From Streptomyces fulvoviolaceus (lineage in GTDB: Bacteria; Actinomycetota; Actinomycetes; Streptomycetales; Streptomycetaceae), in contig NZ_JOEY01000009.1 in the NCBI RefSeq assembly GCF_000718165.1, positions 153,745-217,744 of the forward strand: a stretch of DNA of 64,000 nucleotides, in the 5' to 3' direction. This document shows positions 1 through 7,870 of this stretch, piece by piece; positions within the stretch are counted from its first letter, which is position 1, and each line of letters begins with the position of its first letter. Position numbers and translations under genes: made by a program. The notes beneath the pieces are model-generated. The model was not told where the DNA came from. It saw only the letters and a program-made list of their open reading frames with translations, and did no database searches.

Positions 1-382
1 CGACCACGGAGTCGGGGGCCGGGCCGGCGAGAAGGACGCCTGCCTCCTCGTACGTCTCCCGTACGGCCGCGCAGACGATCGCCTGGGCCCCTGTCTCGTC
101 GACGCCGAGCCGCTCGGCCCACCACGCGCGCGTGGGGCCCGCCCAGCGGATGTGGTGCTCGTCGTCGCGGGGGTCCACGCCACCGCCCGGGTACGCGTAC
201 GCGCCTCCGGCGAAGGCCATGGAGGCGCGTCTGCGCAGCATGTGCACGACAGTGCCGGCCGCCGTGTCCTTCAACAGCATCACGGTCGCCGCGCGCCTGG
301 GGACCGCCGGCGTGAGCGTGCCGTCCGCAAGGGCGCGGATACGGTCCGGCCACTCCGCTGGGTACCACTGCCCGTTTGCCAT
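1..382 (-). CDS. Nudix hydrolase, partial (3' end outside window)
   Basis: The N-terminal 127 residues of a Nudix-family pyrophosphohydrolase are visible; the gene runs off the left edge. The ATG at 382 opens MANGQWYPAEWPDRIRAL. A stretch reading YPGGGVDP is followed about 35 residues later by AAVRETYEEAG, the REUXEE core of the Nudix box, whose glutamates bind the divalent metal used to cleave nucleoside diphosphate-X bonds. The spacing between the glycine loop and the REUXEE helix is longer than in classical MutT, as in CoA/NADH-type or actinobacterial extended Nudix proteins. Substrate cannot be deduced. It lies 528 bp downstream of the co-directional RidA gene, so it probably has its own promoter. 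Confidence 0.85.
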   Translation of the reverse strand, partial: MANGQWYPAEWPDRIRALADGTLTPAVPRRAATVMLLKDTAAGTVVHMLRRRASMAFAGGAYAYPGGGVDPRDDEHHIRWAGPTRAWWAERLGVDETGAQAIVCAAVRETYEEAGVLLAGPAPDSVV

Positions 383-456
383 GGGCGGAGGCTAACTCTT
401 GGAGCGCGGATGTTCGAGAGTGGCGCCGCTGGGGGTGCCACATGAGGTCGTAGGGC

Positions 457-509
457 GCCTGCGGCACCGTCGTGGCTGGTCGCGCAGTTCCCCGCGCCCC
501 TGAGGGGCG
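457..509 (+). repeat. Dispersed intergenic element, GTCGCGCAGTTCC family, copy 1
   Basis: Contains the phrase GGCTGGTCGCGCAGTTCC followed by a GCGCCCCTGAGGGGCG hairpin. Related copies occur at 34086-34143 (same strand) and, inverted and longer, at 21590-21703. All three sit at gene ends or between genes, so they probably act as terminators or are a mobile intergenic sequence. Confidence 0.6.
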
Positions 510-525
510 TTGCCGCGGCCGCCGA

Positions 526-728
526 CGGCGAGCAACCCCGCACGGGCGGGGGCATCAGCCGCATACGGCGAGCAACCCGGCAGGGGCCAGGGCGCCACCC
601 GCGTACGGCAAGCAACCCGACACGGGCATGAGCATCAACTGCGCACGGCGAGCAACCCCGCACAGGCCTCGGCGTCAGCCGCCGACGCTGAGCAACCCGG
701 CGCGGGCGTGGGCGTCGTCAGCCGCGTA
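526..728. repeat. Five tandem 40-bp repeats
   Basis: Units begin at 526, 566, 606 and 646 (each exactly 40 bp) and at 686 (43 bp). Each opens with CGGCGAGCAACCC or a close variant (CGGCAAGCAACCC, CGCTGAGCAACCC) followed by a divergent GC-rich half ending in CAGCCGC or similar. No gene spans the array. The units differ at several positions, so the array is not recent. Confidence 0.75.
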
Positions 729-910
729 CGGCGGCAAGGGGACGTGCCGGCGGGTGTCCGCCCGCAGCGGTGGGCGTCCGACACCGAGCACAGTTGGAGA
801 AACAGCACCGCCCGACCGAGGACGGACACCCCCCGGCACGGCCCCGACCCACCACACAACCGAACGCGCTACACACACCCCCACCACACCCGCACAGGCC
901 GCCGCAGGCA

Positions 911-1378
911 TCACACCTCGGCCAGTTCCACCTGCACCTCGACCTCGACCGGCGCGTCCAGCGGCAGGACCGCCACGCCCACCGCACTGCGGGCGTGCAC
1001 GCCCTTGTCGCCGAGGACCTCGCCGAGGAGTTCGCTCGCGCCGTTGATCACGGCAGGCTGGCCCGTGAAGTCCGAGGCGGACGCCACGAAGCCCACGACC
1101 TTCACCACGCGCGCGATGCGGTCGAGGTCACCCGCGACCGACTTGACCGCCGCGAGGGCGTTCAGCGCGCAGGTGCGGGCCAGTTCCTTGGCCTCCTCCG
1201 GGGTGACCTCCCCGCCCACCTTGCCGGTGACCGGAAGCTTGCCGTCCACCATGGGGAGCTGGCCGGAGGTGTACACGTACACACCGGACTGCACGGCCGG
1301 CTGGTACGCGGCGAGCGGCGGGACGACCGCCGGCAAGGTCAGGCCCAGTTCGGCCAGGCGCGCCTCGACCGCACTCAC
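911..1378 (-). CDS. RidA/YjgF-family enamine/imine deaminase-like protein
   Basis: A 155-residue protein of the RidA (YjgF/YER057c/UK114) superfamily, whose archetype hydrolyses reactive enamine/imine intermediates made by PLP enzymes. The C-terminus carries ARSAVGVAVLPLDAPVEVE, matching the family signature that includes the arginine needed for deaminase activity. Typical RidA is about 130 residues; this belongs to the longer actinobacterial subgroup with an N-terminal VEARLAELGLTLP helix. The GTG start at 1378 is chosen because it overlaps the upstream DUF4177 stop by four bases (GTGA), indicating translational coupling; the open frame further upstream has no RidA character. Function beyond family level is inference. 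Confidence 0.88.
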   Translation of the reverse strand: MSAVEARLAELGLTLPAVVPPLAAYQPAVQSGVYVYTSGQLPMVDGKLPVTGKVGGEVTPEEAKELARTCALNALAAVKSVAGDLDRIARVVKVVGFVASASDFTGQPAVINGASELLGEVLGDKGVHARSAVGVAVLPLDAPVEVEVQVELAEV

Positions 1379-1533
1379 GCCTTCTCCCGCTTCAGGTAGG
1401 CCACGAGCTGCTCGGGGTTGTTCGGCCCGGGCACGACCTGGACGAGCTCCCAGCCATCTTCGCCCCAGGTGTCCAGAATCTGCTTCGTGGCGTGGACGAG
1501 CAGCGGCACAGTCGAGTATTCCCACTTGGTCAT
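1375..1533 (-). CDS. DUF4177 small protein
   Basis: A 52-residue protein reading MTKWEYSTVPLLVHATKQIL and ending YLKREKA. The WEY opening and the central GEDGWELVQVVPG are characteristic of DUF4177, a small family of unknown function. It is coupled by a GTGA overlap to the RidA gene and is the first gene of that minus-strand unit, which diverges from the ArsA-type ATPase operon starting at 1629. The intervening 95 bp must carry promoters for both directions. No function should be inferred beyond association with RidA. Confidence 0.85.
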   Translation of the reverse strand: MTKWEYSTVPLLVHATKQILDTWGEDGWELVQVVPGPNNPEQLVAYLKREKA

Positions 1534-1628
1534 GCGGCCGACTTTAGCCGCTGCTCACCCACAGGCACTGCCCGCGTTATCCACAGCCTGCTGCTTAGTC
1601 CGCGCGCCGACTGGTTACGCTCGAATAC

Positions 1629-2606
1629 GTGAGCAGGCTCCAGGTCGTCAGCGGCAAGGGTGGGACCGGAAAGACCACGGTCGCCGCCGCCCTCGCGCTG
1701 GCTCTCGCCACCGAGGGGAAGCGGACGCTTCTCGTCGAGGTCGAGGGCCGGCAGGGCATCGCGCAGCTCTTCGAAACGGAAGCGCTGCCCTACGAGGAGC
1801 GGAAGATCGCCGTCGCTCCGGGGGGCGGGGAGGTGTACGCCCTCGCCATCGACCCCGAACTGGCCCTTCTGGACTACCTCCAGATGTTCTACAAGCTGGG
1901 AGGCGCCGGACGGGCCCTGAAGAAGCTCGGCGCGATCGACTTCGCCACCACCATCGCGCCCGGGCTCAGAGACGTGCTCCTCACCGGCAAGGCGTGCGAG
2001 GCGGTGCGGCGCAAGGAGAAGAGCGGGCGGTTCGCCTACGACTACGTCGTCATGGACGCGCCCCCGACCGGGCGCATCACCCGCTTCCTCAACGTCAACG
2101 ACGAGGTCGCCGGCCTCGCCAAGATCGGCCCGATACACAATCAGGCGCAGGCCGTGATGCGGGTGCTGAAGTCGCCGGAGACGGCCGTGCACCTGGTGAC
2201 GCTGCTCGAGGAGATGCCCGTCCAGGAGACCGCGGACGGGATCGCCGAGCTGCAGGCGGCGCGGCTGCCGGTGGGGCGGATCATCGTGAACATGGTGCGC
2301 CCCGAGGTGTTGGACCGGGCAGATCTGGAACTCGTACGCGACGCGCCGCGTTCTGCCGTAGCGAAGTCACTGTCCGCGGCCGGGCTCGGCGGGGCGCGCC
2401 GCGGCGGGAACGCCGAGAAGCTGGTGGCCCCGCTGCTGCGGCAGGCCGAGGAGTACGCCGAGCGGTACGAGCTGGAGCACGAACAGCGGGCGGCCCTCGG
2501 CGAACTGGGCCTGCCGCTGCACGAACTGCCGCTGCTCGCCGAGGGCATGGACCTGGCGGGACTGTACGAACTGGCCACCGAGCTTCGGGAACAGGGGATG
2601 AAATGA
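1629..2606 (+). CDS. ArsA/GET3-family ATPase, first of tandem pair
   Basis: A 325-residue P-loop ATPase of the ArsA/GET3/SIMIBI class. The deviant Walker A SGKGGTGKTT lies near residues 7-16, and DYVVMDAPPTGRITRFL near residue 140 carries the switch region. The protein is cytosolic. The arsenite-binding cysteines of true ArsA and an arsenical resistance context are absent, so the common label of anion- or ion-transporting ATPase is historical. A GTG start at 1629 fits the N-terminus, since SRLQVVSGKGG starts the first strand. Its stop overlaps the ATG of a second homologue by four bases (ATGA). This tandem pair beside wblA is a conserved actinobacterial arrangement; the client is unknown. Confidence 0.88.
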   Translation: MSRLQVVSGKGGTGKTTVAAALALALATEGKRTLLVEVEGRQGIAQLFETEALPYEERKIAVAPGGGEVYALAIDPELALLDYLQMFYKLGGAGRALKKLGAIDFATTIAPGLRDVLLTGKACEAVRRKEKSGRFAYDYVVMDAPPTGRITRFLNVNDEVAGLAKIGPIHNQAQAVMRVLKSPETAVHLVTLLEEMPVQETADGIAELQAARLPVGRIIVNMVRPEVLDRADLELVRDAPRSAVAKSLSAAGLGGARRGGNAEKLVAPLLRQAEEYAERYELEHEQRAALGELGLPLHELPLLAEGMDLAGLYELATELREQGMK

Positions 2607-3934
2607 GTCCGGACCCGGCGCACACCCACCATCGCCTCTCCCCCGCGCGCGTGCTCGCTCTCGATCCCCTGATCGACGACCCGAAGACCCGCATCGTCGT
2701 GTGCTGCGGCTCGGGCGGGGTCGGCAAGACCACCACCGCGGCCGCTCTCGGGCTGCGGGCCGCCGAGCGGGGCCGCAAGGTCGTCGTCCTCACCATCGAC
2801 CCGGCCCGCCGGCTCGCCCAGTCCATGGGCATCGACTCGCTCGACAACACCCCTCGCCGGGTCAAGGACGTCGACGGCGAGGGCCAGTTGGACGCCATGA
2901 TGCTCGACATGAAGCGCACCTTCGACGAGATCGTCGAGGCGCACGCGGATGCCGAGCGGGCGGCCGCGATCCTGAACAACCCCTTCTACCAGTCGCTTTC
3001 GGCGGGCTTCGCGGGCACGCAGGAGTACATGGCGATGGAGAAGCTGGGGCAGCTGCGGGCCCGGGACGAGTGGGACCTGATCGTGGTCGACACTCCGCCG
3101 TCCCGCTCGGCGCTCGACTTCCTGGACGCGCCCAAGCGGCTCGGGTCGTTCCTCGACGGCCGGCTGATCCGGCTGCTCACCGCCCCGGCCAAGCTGGGCG
3201 GTCGCGCGGGGATGAAGTTCCTGAACGTCGGGATGTCGATGATGACCGGCACCCTCGGCAAGCTGCTCGGAGGGCAGTTGCTGAAGGACGTCCAGACCTT
3301 CGTGGCCGCGATGGACACGACCTTCGGCGGGTTCCGTACGCGCGCGGACGCGACGTACAAGCTGCTGCAGGCGCCCGGGACGGCGTTCCTGGTGGTCGCG
3401 GCGCCGGAGCGGGACGCGCTGCGCGAGGCCGCGTACTTCGTGGAGCGGCTGGCCGCGGAGGACATGCCGCTGGCCGGTCTGGTGCTCAACCGGGTCCACG
3501 GCAGCGGCGCCGACCGGCTGTCGGCCGAGCGTGCGCTCGCCGCCGCAGAAAATCTTGAAGAGCCCCGCATTGTGGATCAGGAGGGCGGGAAAGCTGGACT
3601 TCGTAACTCTCCCGACACGTACGGCAGTTCAGAATCTCCCGCTTCCGAAACACCGGCTCCTGACGAAGGCTCCCCCGCCGTCGCGGAGAACACGGAGAAG
3701 GAGCGGTCCGTCGACCAACTCACCGCAGACCTCTTGAGGCTGCATGCCGAGCGCATGCAGCTGCTCTCCCGCGAGCAGCGCACGCGTGACCGCTTCACCG
3801 CGCTCCACCCCGAGGTGGCGGTGGCCGAAGTGGCCGCGCTGCCCGGCGATGTACACGATCTCGCAGGGCTGCGGGACATCGGAAACCGGCTCGCGGCCGG
3901 GCGGCCTGAGCTGCCCGAGGCTGCCGGGGAGTGA
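2603..3934 (+). CDS. ArsA/GET3-family ATPase, second of tandem pair
   Basis: A 443-residue paralogue of the preceding protein, translationally coupled through an ATGA overlap. The P-loop CGSGGVGKTTTAAALGL sits near residues 36-52, and DLIVVDTPPSRSALDFLDAP near residue 157 is the switch I/Walker B region. About 60 residues near 315-375 (bases about 3550-3720) form a low-complexity insert rich in Ser, Pro, Glu and Thr, with visibly lower GC than the flanks. A helical C-terminal segment follows. The insert is probably a disordered linker. The two ATPases may form a heterodimer, an inference from coupling and from the homodimers of GET3. It ends 17 bp before the convergent wblA stop. Confidence 0.88.
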   Translation: MSPDPAHTHHRLSPARVLALDPLIDDPKTRIVVCCGSGGVGKTTTAAALGLRAAERGRKVVVLTIDPARRLAQSMGIDSLDNTPRRVKDVDGEGQLDAMMLDMKRTFDEIVEAHADAERAAAILNNPFYQSLSAGFAGTQEYMAMEKLGQLRARDEWDLIVVDTPPSRSALDFLDAPKRLGSFLDGRLIRLLTAPAKLGGRAGMKFLNVGMSMMTGTLGKLLGGQLLKDVQTFVAAMDTTFGGFRTRADATYKLLQAPGTAFLVVAAPERDALREAAYFVERLAAEDMPLAGLVLNRVHGSGADRLSAERALAAAENLEEPRIVDQEGGKAGLRNSPDTYGSSESPASETPAPDEGSPAVAENTEKERSVDQLTADLLRLHAERMQLLSREQRTRDRFTALHPEVAVAEVAALPGDVHDLAGLRDIGNRLAAGRPELPEAAGE

Positions 3935-3951
3935 ACCGAGGGGCGTTGCCC

Positions 3952-4290
3952 TCAGCCCACCGCCGCGTAGTTCTCGTACACCTCGTCGTCGTCGAGGGGC
4001 AGGATGCCGACCCCTCGCTCGTATTCCGTACGCGCGGTCTCAAGCAGCCGGCGCCACGAGGTGACAGTGGGACGCCTGCGCAGCAGTGCGCGACGCTCCC
4101 GTTCCGTCATGCCTCCCCACACGCCGAACTCGACGCGGTTGTCGAGCGCATCGGCGAGGCACTCCGTGCGCACCGGACATCCGGTGCACACTGCCTTCGC
4201 CCGGTTCTGCGCTGCTCCTTGAACGAACAGTTCATCCGGATCGGTAGTGCGGCAGGCCGCCTGCGCACTCCAGTCGGTTACCCAGCCCAT
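3952..4290 (-). CDS. wblA: WhiB-like transcriptional regulator WblA
   Basis: A 112-residue WhiB-like iron-sulfur protein beginning MGWVTDWSAQAACRTTDPDE. Four cysteines (residues 13, 35, 38 and 44; C-x21-C-x2-C-x5-C) form the [4Fe-4S] site. The FGVWGGMTERERR segment near residues 55-67 is the G(V/I)WGG turn plus basic DNA-binding tail. WblA is a global regulator in Streptomyces that promotes the switch to aerial growth and represses antibiotic production (SCO3579 in S. coelicolor). The ATG at 4290 follows GAGAGGAC; in-frame starts at 4341 (ATG) and 4347 (GTG) would add 17 or 19 residues and cannot be excluded. The 3' end converges on the ArsA pair, and the penicillin-binding protein gene diverges upstream. 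Confidence 0.92.
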   Translation of the reverse strand: MGWVTDWSAQAACRTTDPDELFVQGAAQNRAKAVCTGCPVRTECLADALDNRVEFGVWGGMTERERRALLRRRPTVTSWRRLLETARTEYERGVGILPLDDDEVYENYAAVG

Positions 4291-4698
4291 ACCGGCGCCG
4301 TCCTCTCCCGAATCGAGGCTCCCCCACGGCGGCAGCGGCATATTCACCGCCGCCAGTTGAGGACGTTACGGAAGGTGGGCACAGCGCAACACCCCCTTCG
4401 GGCCCAATCTTGAATGGCCCGAACGGACTATGCGTAAGCGGCAGATCACCCGGGGGAGTGAGCTGACGGCATACGTGACTATCCCGACAGAACGGGACAA
4501 TTGTGTTGCGTCACAACGGGCACCTGATGACACACAAGGCCGATTCGGACACGCCCCCACCAAAAAAGTTGGGGAACCTCCGGAACGATTCGGGGTCGCC
4601 GGACGTATTGATACGTGGCCCTACTGCTGTGACAGTTGAGAGCAGCTTAGGCCAAGGCCTATACGCGTGTCCGGCGAATGAGAACGTAGGCTGCCCCT
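4291..4698. other. Divergent promoter region of wblA and the PBP gene
   Basis: 408 bp without a gene and with locally lower GC (4430-4650), as expected for a regulated promoter region. A short inverted repeat TTGTG-N6-CACAA lies at 4501-4516. An A-rich tract (CCAAAAAAG) follows near 4560. Promoter boxes cannot be fixed by eye, but the length suits the heavily regulated wblA promoter. Confidence 0.5.
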
Positions 4699-6954
4699 AT
4701 GCCTAAGAAGCGCTCCGGTGGTGGTCTGTCGACAACACAGCAGGCCGCGAAGTTCCTCGGTGTCAGTGTGCTCGCAGGAGCCGTGATGGCCGGCATCGCG
4801 CTGCCCGCGGCCGGTGCGCTGGGCCTTGCGGCCAAGGGGTCGGTGGAGAGCTTCGACGAGCTCCCGGCCAACCTGAAGACGCCGCCGCTGAGCCAGCGCA
4901 CCACGATCCTCGACAACAAGGGCAAGCAGATCGCCACGGTGTACTCGCGCGACCGTACGGTGGTCGATCTCAAGGAGATCTCGCCGTACATGCAGAAGGC
5001 GATCGTCGCGATCGAGGACTCGCGCTTCTACCAGCACGGCGCGGTCGACCTGAAGGGCATCCTGCGCGCGCTCAACAAGAACGCGCAGAGCGGCGGGGTC
5101 TCCCAGGGCGCGTCCACGCTCACGCAGCAGTACGTGAAGAACGTCTTCGTCGAGGAGGCCGGCGACGACCCGACGAAGGTCGCGCAGGCCACCCAGCAGA
5201 CCCTCGGCCGCAAGATCGCGGAGCTGAAGTACGCGATCCAGGTCGAGGAGGAGCTCGGCAAGAAGAAGATCCTCGAGAACTACCTGAACATCACGTTCTT
5301 CGGCCAGCAGGCGTACGGCGTCGAGGCCGCCGCCCAGCGCTACTTCTCGACGTCCGCCAAGGACCTCAACCTCCAGCAGTCCGCGCTGCTCGCCGGCATC
5401 GTCCAGTCGCCCAGCCGGTACGACCCGGTCAACGACGAGGCCGAGGCCACCAAGCGCCGTAACACCGTGCTGCAGCGCATGGCCGACGTCGGCGACGTCT
5501 CCCAGGCGGAGGCCGACAAGGCCAAGAAGCAGCCGCTGGGCCTCAAGGTCAGCCAGCCCAAGAACGGCTGCATCACGGCGGTCAAGGGCGCGGGCTTCTT
5601 CTGTGACTACGTCCGCGAGATCTTCCTGAACAACCCGGTCTTCGGCAAGACCCAGGAGGCCCGGGCCAAGGTCTGGAACCGGGGCGGCCTGACGATCCGT
5701 ACGACGCTGGACCCGCAGGCGCAGAAGTCGGCCCAGGCCTCCATCAAGGAGCACGTCTACCAGAGCGACGACGTGGCCACCGCCGCCACCATCGTCGAGC
5801 CCGGCACCGGCAAGATCCTGGCGATGGGCCAGTCGCGGCCGTACGGCATCAACAACAAGAAGAACGAGACGACGATCAACCTCTCCGTCGACCAGGACAT
5901 GGGCGGCGGCGCGGGCTACCAGCCCGGTTCGACGTTCAAGCCGATCGTGGCCGCGGCCGCGATCGAGGGCGGGATGCCGGCGACGAAGGAGTACGCCTCG
6001 CCGTACGAGATGGACTACCCGACCCCGGTCTCGGCCTGCGACGGCAAGACCTGGAACGAAAAGGGAGTCAAGCTCGCCAACGAGAACGAGTCCGAGGTCG
6101 GCCCGTACTCGATGAAGGAAGCGACCGCCAAGTCGGTCAACACCTACTACGTGCAGCTGATCAGCGACATCGGCATCTGCCCGGTCACGGAGATGGCGCA
6201 GAAGATGGGCGCCGAGCGGGCCAACGGCAAGGCGCTGGCGCAGGCCCCGTCGATCGCCCTCGGCACCCAGGAGATGTCGCCGCTGACCATGGCGAACGCG
6301 TACGCGACCTTCGCCTCGCGCGGTATGTACTGCACGCCGGTGGCCATCGAGTCGATCACCCAGCGCGTCGGCGAGAAGACGAAGTCGCTCGAGGTTCCGA
6401 AGTCGACCTGCTCGCGGGCGATGTCCGAGACCACCGCCGACACCATCAACACGCTCCTGAGGGGCGTGGTCGAGGACGGTACGGGCACGCAGGCGGGCCT
6501 CGGCAGCCGCCCCAGCGCCGGTAAGACCGGTACGACCGACTTCCGTTACGCGGCCTGGTTCGTGGGCTACACGCCGAACATGGCCGGCGCCGTCTGGGTC
6601 GGCGACCCCGCGCACAAGCGCCAGATGACGAACATCACCATCGGTGGTGTCTGGAACGAGAAGGTGTACGGCGGTCAGGTCCCCGGCCCGATCTGGCGGG
6701 ACATGATGAACGGCGCGCTGGAAGGCAAGGACGCCCCCGACTTCACCTACGTCAACATCCCCGACCGCCAGAAGGACAAGGGCAACGACGACGGCGACAA
6801 CGGTGACAACGGCGGCAATGACGGCGACGACGACGGCCAGAACAACGGCGGCACCGACGGCGGCACCACGTTCCCGACGCCCACCTTCTCCATCCCGGAG
6901 AACTTCATCCAGGGCACGAGCAACGGGAACAGCAACGGGGGCGGGCGCGGCTGA
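4699..6954 (+). CDS. Class A penicillin-binding protein (transglycosylase/transpeptidase)
   Basis: A 751-residue bifunctional PBP that polymerises and cross-links peptidoglycan outside the membrane. After a short basic N-terminus one TM segment follows (FLGVSVLAGAVMAGIALP, about residues 15-35). The GT51 domain contains AIEDSRFYQHG near residue 108 with the catalytic glutamate, and GASTLTQQYVKN near 135. The transpeptidase domain has SxxK in GSTFKP (Ser near 411), SVN near 480 and KTGTT near 608. The C-terminal 50 residues are a disordered Asp/Gly/Asn tail rich in DGDNGDN repeats. Length and domain order are normal for actinobacterial PonA-type proteins. It diverges from wblA, a conserved pairing. 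Confidence 0.95.
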   Translation: MPKKRSGGGLSTTQQAAKFLGVSVLAGAVMAGIALPAAGALGLAAKGSVESFDELPANLKTPPLSQRTTILDNKGKQIATVYSRDRTVVDLKEISPYMQKAIVAIEDSRFYQHGAVDLKGILRALNKNAQSGGVSQGASTLTQQYVKNVFVEEAGDDPTKVAQATQQTLGRKIAELKYAIQVEEELGKKKILENYLNITFFGQQAYGVEAAAQRYFSTSAKDLNLQQSALLAGIVQSPSRYDPVNDEAEATKRRNTVLQRMADVGDVSQAEADKAKKQPLGLKVSQPKNGCITAVKGAGFFCDYVREIFLNNPVFGKTQEARAKVWNRGGLTIRTTLDPQAQKSAQASIKEHVYQSDDVATAATIVEPGTGKILAMGQSRPYGINNKKNETTINLSVDQDMGGGAGYQPGSTFKPIVAAAAIEGGMPATKEYASPYEMDYPTPVSACDGKTWNEKGVKLANENESEVGPYSMKEATAKSVNTYYVQLISDIGICPVTEMAQKMGAERANGKALAQAPSIALGTQEMSPLTMANAYATFASRGMYCTPVAIESITQRVGEKTKSLEVPKSTCSRAMSETTADTINTLLRGVVEDGTGTQAGLGSRPSAGKTGTTDFRYAAWFVGYTPNMAGAVWVGDPAHKRQMTNITIGGVWNEKVYGGQVPGPIWRDMMNGALEGKDAPDFTYVNIPDRQKDKGNDDGDNGDNGGNDGDDDGQNNGGTDGGTTFPTPTFSIPENFIQGTSNGNSNGGGRG

Positions 6955-7036
6955 CCTCGGGGCTGCTGTGCCCGATCGAGGTCGCGGCTGCTGCGCCCGG
7001 TCGGGCTCAGTGCTGCTGCACCAGGTCGGGCCGGCC

Positions 7037-7201
7037 TCAGGGGACGATGGCGGCGATGGCGACGCCGATCGGCAGGAACACGCCCGCCGCGGCCATGAGC
7101 CAGCCCACCTTCCATGAGGTCCTGTCACCCACCTTGACGCACAACAGCGCCATCAGGACGAGGTAGACGGTCAGCGGCACGATGAGGATGCCCGCGCCCA
7201 T
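7037..7201 (-). CDS. Small two-TM membrane protein
   Basis: A 54-residue protein starting MGAGILIVPLTVYLVLMALL and ending VAIAAIVP. Two hydrophobic segments (about residues 4-22 and 33-52) flank a short polar loop CVKVGDRTSWK, giving a hairpin membrane protein. The ATG at 7201 is preceded by GAAGGAGCC, a good ribosome binding site. It is downstream of the co-directional GatB/YqeY gene, separated by 101 bp. No family can be assigned with confidence. Confidence 0.7.
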   Translation of the reverse strand: MGAGILIVPLTVYLVLMALLCVKVGDRTSWKVGWLMAAAGVFLPIGVAIAAIVP

Positions 7202-7302
7202 GATCGGCTCCTTCACGAACTGTGCCGGGGGCCGCCGAGAGAGCGACCCCCGGCACCTTTCGGCCTGCGGAGAAGTGCGGGACGGGGCTGCTGATCGCCC
7301 TC

Positions 7303-7767
7303 TCAGCCCGCCAGGAGCTGCTTGACCACGGCGGCGACACGGCCGCCCTCGGCCAGGCCGGCCACCTTCGGGTTCACGATCTTCATGACGGCGCCCATGG
7401 CCCGCGGCCCCTCGGCACCGGCCGCCTTCGCCTCCTCGACGGCCTGGGCGACGATGTCGTTCAGCTCCTCGTCGCTGAGCTGCTTGGGCAGGTACGTGGC
7501 GAGCACCTCGCCCTCCGCCTTCTCCCGCTCGGCCGACTCGGCACGACCACCCTGCGCGAAGGCCTCGGCCGCCTCGCGGCGCTTCTTCGCCTCGCGGGTG
7601 ATCACCTTCTGCACCTCGTCGTCGGAGAGCTCGCGCTTGGTCTTGCCCGCGACCTCCTCCTTGGTGATCGCGGTGAGCGTCAGCCTGAGCGTCGAGGAGC
7701 GGAGCTCGTCGCGCTCCTTGATCGCGGCGTTGAGGTCTTCCTGCAGCTTCGACTTGAGCGTGGTCAT
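7303..7767 (-). CDS. GatB/YqeY domain-containing protein
   Basis: A 154-residue YqeY-family protein. It opens MTTLKSKLQEDLNAAIKERD and contains LRLTLTAITKEEVAGKTKREL and VITREAKKRREAAEAFAQGG, the helical core shared with the C-terminal tRNA-binding domain of GatB, then the small C-terminal helical subdomain ending VVKQLLAG. YqeY proteins are freestanding versions of the amidotransferase tail; their role is unresolved, though a tRNA link is often suggested. Length is normal (about 150). It diverges from the metallophosphoesterase gene at 7871; the two share about 100 bp of promoter sequence. Confidence 0.92.
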   Translation of the reverse strand: MTTLKSKLQEDLNAAIKERDELRSSTLRLTLTAITKEEVAGKTKRELSDDEVQKVITREAKKRREAAEAFAQGGRAESAEREKAEGEVLATYLPKQLSDEELNDIVAQAVEEAKAAGAEGPRAMGAVMKIVNPKVAGLAEGGRVAAVVKQLLAG

Positions 7768-7870
7768 GCGTTTGATTGTCGCAGGTGTCTCGGCGTGGAC
7801 GCCCCTTCATTTAAAGGGCGATGGGGCACAGACGTTCAGGGGCACCCGCGGGGTCTGACACGATGGACGT

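Larger units (their letters stand above)
383..910. other. Gene-free stretch dominated by repeats
   Basis: No convincing gene is present between the Nudix start and the RidA stop. Long open frames here are a by-product of high GC and of a 40-bp periodic repeat. The left part carries a copy of a dispersed GC-rich element (457-509), the middle five tandem repeats (526-728). From 740 to 910 I see only low-complexity GC sequence. Confidence 0.6.

Noticed and set aside
526..728. Possible CRISPR array
   Set aside because: Heads of only about 13 bp are similar, units are 40 bp with no spacer-like unique segments of constant length, and no cas gene is in view.
472..1547. Long plus-strand frames rich in Arg, Pro and Ala across the 40-bp repeats and the RidA gene
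   Set aside because: They are products of high GC and the tandem repeat; the RidA and DUF4177 frames on the minus strand explain the coding signal.
2141..3499. 452-residue minus-strand frame opposite the ArsA-like genes
   Set aside because: Antisense shadow of two well-supported ATPase genes; composition is Arg/Gly/His-rich with no domain.
1629..3934. Arsenite-transport operon
   Set aside because: No ArsB/ArsR/ArsC genes and no arsenic-binding cysteines in either ATPase.
4621..7128. 835-residue minus-strand frame opposite the penicillin-binding protein gene
   Set aside because: Antisense shadow; the plus-strand PBP has all catalytic motifs.
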